Source: Clostridium amylolyticum
Lineage (GTDB): Bacteria; Bacillota; Clostridia; Clostridiales; Clostridiaceae
Direction of reading: 5' to 3'
Length of the DNA stretch: 64,000 nucleotides
Assembly: GCF_900142075.1 (NCBI RefSeq)
Contig: NZ_FQZO01000001.1
Location: forward strand, 558,001-622,000
Under the pieces are notes generated by a model. It was given only the letters and a program-made list of their open reading frames with translations. It ran no database searches and was not told where the DNA came from. How positions within the stretch are numbered: position 1 is the first letter of the stretch; every line of letters begins with the position of its first letter. The translations under genes were made by a program, and so were the position numbers. Positions 60,726-64,000 of the stretch are shown here, piece by piece.

Positions 60726-61700
60726 GTGTTTGATGTAAGAACTGACTTAGCTGTGGAAGCAAAGGAGTTATATAAACAGCGTTATAAAAAAGAAATTGAT
60801 GGAGTTATTGCAGAAGAAGATATTTTAGAGGATGTTAAAGTAACAAAAGTTGATGTGGTTAATGAAAATGGAGCTAGGGCTATGGGAAAACCTGTGGGAA
60901 CCTATATTACTATAGACCTTCCAGAATATACTCATTATGATGGAGATCTTATGGATAAAGTGTCTCATATACTATCTAAAAACCTAAGAGAGCTTATTAA
61001 ACAGGAGAAGGAAGGAACTACGCTGGTAGTAGGCCTGGGAAACTCAGATGTCACTCCTGACGCGTTAGGACCTATGGTTATATCTAGGCTTATGATAACC
61101 AGGCATTTAAAGGCTATGATGCCTGAATCCATAGATGATGAGGTAAGAGCAGTATGCGCTATAGCACCAGGGGTTTTAGGGACTACAGGAATAGAAACAG
61201 GAGAGATAGTTAGATCATTGGTAGAAAAGATAAAGCCATCTCTAGTTATATGTATAGATGCTTTAGCTTCAAGAAAACTGGAAAGGGTTAACAGGACCAT
61301 ACAGATTGGAAATACAGGTATTGCTCCAGGAGCAGGAGTGGGTAACAATCGTATGGAGATTAACGAAAAAAGCTTAGGAGTCCCTGTAATAGCCATTGGT
61401 GTTCCTACAGTGGTAGACGCTGCTACAATAGCCAATGATACCATGGATTTATTTATTGATGAAATGATAAAACAAGCTACTTCTGGAGGAGAGTTTTATA
61501 ACATGCTAAAGTCTATAGATAGAAAAGAAAAGCAGTACATGATACGAGAAATATTAGCACCTTATGTAGGTGATCTTATGGTTACACCTAAAGATGTGGA
61601 TGCTATAATAAATGCGGTATCCAAAGTGATTTCTACAGGTATAAATTTAGCTCTGCAGCCAGCTTTTGAAATTGAAGATATTAATAAATTTTTGAATTAA
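60726..61700 (+). CDS. gpr: Germination protease Gpr
   Basis: 324 residues. The N-terminal FDVRTDLAVEA is the propeptide cleavage region. VVGLGNSDVTPDALGP, CAIAPGVLGTTGIETGEI, CIDALASRKLERVNRTIQI and GVPTVVDAATIANDTM are the Gpr signature. It degrades small acid-soluble spore proteins at germination. I chose GTG 60726, 8 bases after AAAGGAG; GTG 60717 overlaps that site. Confidence 0.96.
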   Translation: MFDVRTDLAVEAKELYKQRYKKEIDGVIAEEDILEDVKVTKVDVVNENGARAMGKPVGTYITIDLPEYTHYDGDLMDKVSHILSKNLRELIKQEKEGTTLVVGLGNSDVTPDALGPMVISRLMITRHLKAMMPESIDDEVRAVCAIAPGVLGTTGIETGEIVRSLVEKIKPSLVICIDALASRKLERVNRTIQIGNTGIAPGAGVGNNRMEINEKSLGVPVIAIGVPTVVDAATIANDTMDLFIDEMIKQATSGGEFYNMLKSIDRKEKQYMIREILAPYVGDLMVTPKDVDAIINAVSKVISTGINLALQPAFEIEDINKFLN

Positions 61701-61714
61701 TAATAATTTCACTT

Positions 61715-61747
61715 CCCCCATCATATAATTTTTTAGTATGAGGGGGG
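61715..61747 (+). promoter_or_regulatory. Hairpin covering the spoIIP ribosome binding site
   Basis: CCCCC-A-TCATA (61715-61725) pairs with TATGA-GGGGG (61737-61746), leaving one bulged A and an 11-base loop. The G-run is the ribosome binding site, 6 bases before ATG 61754. Confidence 0.55.
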
Positions 61748-61753
61748 ATTTAT

Positions 61754-62842
61754 ATGCCATATTCAACTAAAGTTAATAAAGAGCTCCACTTTAAATTAAT
61801 TGGATACATAATTATATCATCTATAATTGTTATATTTACCATAATGGGCATATTAAACGGGGTTATGAAAAGTCAGGTTAAGAATAATATGTTTTATATA
61901 CAGGTTTTGAATTATACTCTTCCTGTGGTTAAGGATTTAGCTTATGATGAATCGGATATGGCAGAGAGCCAAATGAATATAAAAACTGCTATATTAGATT
62001 ATATTGGAATGGATATATTTAATCCTCTTACCATACTCTCCAAGGAGAGCTCTTACTTTGCAGTAAGCAGGAAGTATGTAAAACCTGAAGTGAAAAATCA
62101 ATTTTCATTGAACTCATTTAAATTAGAAGATATATCTATCTTTAGAGAAGAAAAAAAAGAAGGGGAGTTAAAACCTGAGGGAAAAGTGGACAATAAGGTA
62201 GATATTTATAATCCTTCTATAAAGAAAAATCTTAATGAATCTAAGCCAGAGGTTTTAATATACCATACCCATACTACGGAGTATTATGCTCCTGCTACCG
62301 GTAAAAGCGCTTTTGATGAAAACTTAAGCGTAGTGGCTGTAGGAAGAGAGTTATCCAAGGAGCTGCAGCAAAATTATGGAATTTCAGTAATACACGATAG
62401 GACTATTCATAATAGCGCTTACAACAATTCATATACAAGATCCGGTGAAACATTAGATAAGTATCTTAAAAAGTATAATAATGATTTTAAAATTATTATT
62501 GATCTTCATAGGGATTCAGGACCTGCTAAAAAGGATGTTACCTATAAAATAAATGGACAAGATGCTGCTAAACTTATGTTTGTTTTATCTAAAAGCAGCA
62601 AATACATTAAAGATAATGAAGCGTTAACTAATAATTTAAAAGGTTTTTTAGATAAAGAGTTCTCAGGTTTGACAAAGGAGACTAAAGATTACAATCACGG
62701 TAAGGGAAACTTCAATCAAAGTAGGCATCCTAACGTGGTTCTTATAGAGGTAGGAGCTGATGTTAACAAAATAGAAGAAGCCTTAGTATCTGCTAAGATT
62801 ATAGCCAGAGCAGTGGCAGAGCAAATAAATGGTAAAAGATAA
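61754..62842 (+). CDS. spoIIP: Stage II sporulation protein P
   Basis: 362 residues. One membrane helix (about 13-38) is followed by the SpoIIP domain: VLIYHTHTTEYYAP, VIHDRTIHNSAYNNSYTRSG, IIIDLHRDSGP and VVLIEVGADVNKIEEA. SpoIIP is an amidase/endopeptidase that works with SpoIID and SpoIIM in engulfment. It follows gpr at 53 bases. The usual gpr-spoIIP-lepA order is kept. Confidence 0.95.
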   Translation: MPYSTKVNKELHFKLIGYIIISSIIVIFTIMGILNGVMKSQVKNNMFYIQVLNYTLPVVKDLAYDESDMAESQMNIKTAILDYIGMDIFNPLTILSKESSYFAVSRKYVKPEVKNQFSLNSFKLEDISIFREEKKEGELKPEGKVDNKVDIYNPSIKKNLNESKPEVLIYHTHTTEYYAPATGKSAFDENLSVVAVGRELSKELQQNYGISVIHDRTIHNSAYNNSYTRSGETLDKYLKKYNNDFKIIIDLHRDSGPAKKDVTYKINGQDAAKLMFVLSKSSKYIKDNEALTNNLKGFLDKEFSGLTKETKDYNHGKGNFNQSRHPNVVLIEVGADVNKIEEALVSAKIIARAVAEQINGKR

Positions 62843-62971
62843 TGTATAAAACTTGAAAATAAAGAGCATCCTTATAGATAGTAATTTATAGAGTAGGTAA
62901 GAGCTACTAAGTAAGAGCTAAGAGGTAAGAAAATAGGTAAGAAGTAAGAAGTAAGAGGTAAGAGTTTTGAA

Positions 62972-62994
62972 AAAATTCAGCAGGGCTGAATTTT
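62972..62994 (+). terminator. Probable terminator of spoIIP within the repeat cluster
   Basis: AAAATTCAGC/GCTGAATTTT (62972-62981, 62985-62994) with an AGG loop; the 3' arm ends in TTTT. Confidence 0.65.
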
Positions 62995-63051
62995 AACCAC
63001 AACTATTACTTCTCAGCTCTTACCTCTTACTTAACTACAAACTAATTATAA

Positions 63052-63069
63052 AAAACTCCCCCGAGTTTT
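63052..63069. other. Short hairpin in the repeat cluster
   Basis: AAAACTC/GAGTTTT (63052-63058, 63063-63069) with a CCCC loop, terminator-like on both strands. Confidence 0.5.
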
Positions 63070-63140
63070 ATCCATAACTCTTCACTCTTAGCTCTTACCT
63101 CTTACTTAACTACAAATTTCAATTTAAGGGGGTGCTCTTT

Positions 63141-63521
63141 TTGAAGGCGAGGAAACTTATTTTTTCAATATTAGTATTTTTAGTGATAATATTTTATGGA
63201 GTTATTAAAATTAATATACAGTGGACTAAAGACATGATAGAAAGCCAGACGCCATATAAGGAACAAGCGGTACAAGTTCTAGCTAAAGATAATATTAATG
63301 CAAATAAATATGCTATAGATAGAACAACATTCAAAATATATTATACTAAAGGCAGTGATAAGAATATTAGAATTGATTTTTGGGACTATGTTTTTATTTG
63401 GAGTGAAGAGGCATTAATAGAATTAAAATCAAATATTAGCCAGGGGTTTCAACAAGCAAACTCTAATATAAAGGGGAGAATTGAAGATTCCATGAATAAG
63501 TTAAAAAGGATTTTGCCATAA
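63141..63521 (+). CDS. Small single-pass membrane protein of unknown function
   Basis: About 126 residues. An N-terminal helix (about 5-23, KLIFSILVFLVIIFYGVIK) is followed by an extracytoplasmic domain with RIDFWDYVFIWSEEALIELK and an amphipathic C-terminus. I do not recognise it. I chose TTG 63141, 8 bases after AAGGGGG; GTG 63132 sits on that site. It lies between spoIIP and lepA, so a spore role is possible. Confidence 0.7.
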   Translation: MKARKLIFSILVFLVIIFYGVIKINIQWTKDMIESQTPYKEQAVQVLAKDNINANKYAIDRTTFKIYYTKGSDKNIRIDFWDYVFIWSEEALIELKSNISQGFQQANSNIKGRIEDSMNKLKRILP

Positions 63522-63546
63522 TAAAAATGCTTTAAATTCATTTTTA

Positions 63547-63577
63547 TTGACAATAGCTCATAATTGTATGTTATAAT
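63547..63577 (+). promoter_or_regulatory. lepA promoter
   Basis: TTGACA (63547-63552) and TATAAT (63572-63577) with a TG extension before the -10 (TGTTATAAT). The 19-base spacer is long, but the extended -10 compensates. Confidence 0.55.
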
Positions 63578-63596
63578 TTATCATGATTTAGTTAAC

Positions 63597-63647
63597 ATGG
63601 GGGTGAATTCTATTCTAGGAATCGATTTCTGTAGAATGGGTAAATAA
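63597..63647 (+). other. Possible 16-codon leader ORF of lepA
   Basis: ATG 63597 or GTG 63603 opens a frame ending in TAA 63645-63647, one base before the lepA ATG. The peptide would read MGVNSILGIDFCRMGK. lepA itself has only a weak site (ATGGGT), so re-initiation after this ORF is plausible. A hairpin (about 63610-63639) overlaps it. Confidence 0.35.
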
Positions 63648-63648
63648 T

Positions 63649-64000
63649 ATGCAGAGCAATAGACAAAAACACATAAGAAACTTTTCCATAGTAGCTCATA
63701 TTGACCACGGTAAGTCTACTCTTGCAGATAGACTCCTTGAGACTACAGGAACTCTCACCCGAAGAGAAATGGAAGCACAAGTGCTAGATAACATGGACTT
63801 GGAGAGAGAAAGAGGAATTACCATAAAGTCTCAAGCAGCTAGACTTATTTATAAAAGTAAAAACGGTGAAGAATACATATTAAATCTTATAGATACTCCA
63901 GGACATGTGGATTTTAACTATGAGGTTTCAAGAAGCCTTGCTGCCTGTGAAGGTGCTATTTTAGTAGTAGATGCTACCCAAGGCATACAAGCGCAAACCT
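63649..64000 (+). CDS. lepA: Elongation factor 4 (LepA), N-terminal part
   Basis: 117 residues to the window edge. FSIVAHIDHGKSTLADRLLE (G1), ERERGITIKSQA (G2) and LIDTPGHVDFNYEVSRSLAA (G3) define the LepA GTPase, which back-translocates ribosomes. The ATG has no strong ribosome binding site of its own. The rest of the gene lies beyond the window. Confidence 0.97.
   Translation, partial: MQSNRQKHIRNFSIVAHIDHGKSTLADRLLETTGTLTRREMEAQVLDNMDLERERGITIKSQAARLIYKSKNGEEYILNLIDTPGHVDFNYEVSRSLAACEGAILVVDATQGIQAQT

Larger units (their letters stand above)
62894..63116. repeat. Cluster of short tandem, direct and inverted repeats (GTAAGAG/CTCTTAC)
   Basis: The left part (62894-62964) has about ten GTAAGA-type units. 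The right part has an exact 27-base direct repeat at 63015-63041 and 63090-63116, 75 bases apart. A 16-base stretch at 62949-62964 is the exact reverse complement of 63017-63032 and 63092-63107. No coding frame is seen. Confidence 0.85.

Noticed and set aside
60965..61444. A 159-codon minus-strand frame within gpr
   Set aside because: gpr is unmistakable, and the antisense frame has a hydrophobic composition typical of a shadow.
62894..62964. Tandem GTAAGAG units as a CRISPR array
   Set aside because: Units are only 6-9 bases, spacing is irregular and no spacers or cas genes are present.

Overview
The window is about 64 kb of AT-rich, low-GC DNA from an anaerobic, motile, endospore-forming Firmicute, most likely a Clostridium-type organism. 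This rests on several things seen here: strong purine-rich ribosome binding sites, frequent GTG/TTG starts, a fused FliR-FlhB flagellar export protein, a spoIIAA-spoIIAB-sigF-spoVAC-spoVAD-spoVAE block, a gpr-spoIIP-lepA block, and a ferredoxin-type membrane-bound [NiFe] hydrogenase. I cannot name the species from sequence alone.

Region 1 (1-17012) is the distal part of a large flagellar operon, all on the + strand: the end of fliK, flgD, a TIGR02530-type protein, flgE (with four degenerate repeats), flbD, motA, motB, fliL, fliO, fliP, fliQ, fliR-flhB (fused), flhA, flhF, flhG, a PilZ protein, fliA, two small membrane proteins, and two rod/hook genes (flgF/flgG type). It closes with an intrinsic terminator. 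Region 2 (17170-24781) is an accessory metabolic cluster. It has a GntR/HutC regulator, a GlpA-like oxidoreductase with an unusual N-terminal BON-like segment, a GlpB-like FAD protein, a DUF1667 protein, an FGGY kinase, and a flavoprotein whose C-terminal half resembles alkyl-DHAP synthase. Region 3 (24862-30486) holds an unknown membrane protein, a CBS-type manganese pyrophosphatase, a calcium-type P-type ATPase and a small conserved hypothetical.

Region 4 (30770-41916) is one long operon for a Mbh-type group 4 [NiFe] hydrogenase: hypC-D-E, the 30-kDa-like and catalytic subunits, hypA-B, seven Mrp/Mnh-like antiporter subunits, an NDH-1 subunit N/M-like subunit with a C-terminal extension, a NuoH-like subunit, the small subunit and a 2[4Fe-4S] ferredoxin subunit. 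It should oxidise ferredoxin, evolve H2 and pump ions. The accessory genes HypA-E are mixed in, but HypF is absent from the window. deoC and a Lon-like protease with a degenerate ATP site follow.

Region 5 (45212-64000) is dominated by spore genes: a minus-strand germinant-receptor operon (A-C-small-B, with a G9 tract in the B gene), a cysteine desulfurase, the spoIIA-spoVA block, a P-type ATPase homologue with all its catalytic motifs altered, a ComEC-like channel lacking a metallo-beta-lactamase domain, holA, rpsT (minus), gpr, spoIIP, a small membrane protein and the start of lepA. Noncoding points of interest are a hairpin between the Shine-Dalgarno and start codon of spoIIAA, hairpins that bury ribosome binding sites, four stacked palindromes between holA and rpsT, and a direct/inverted repeat cluster between spoIIP and the next gene.
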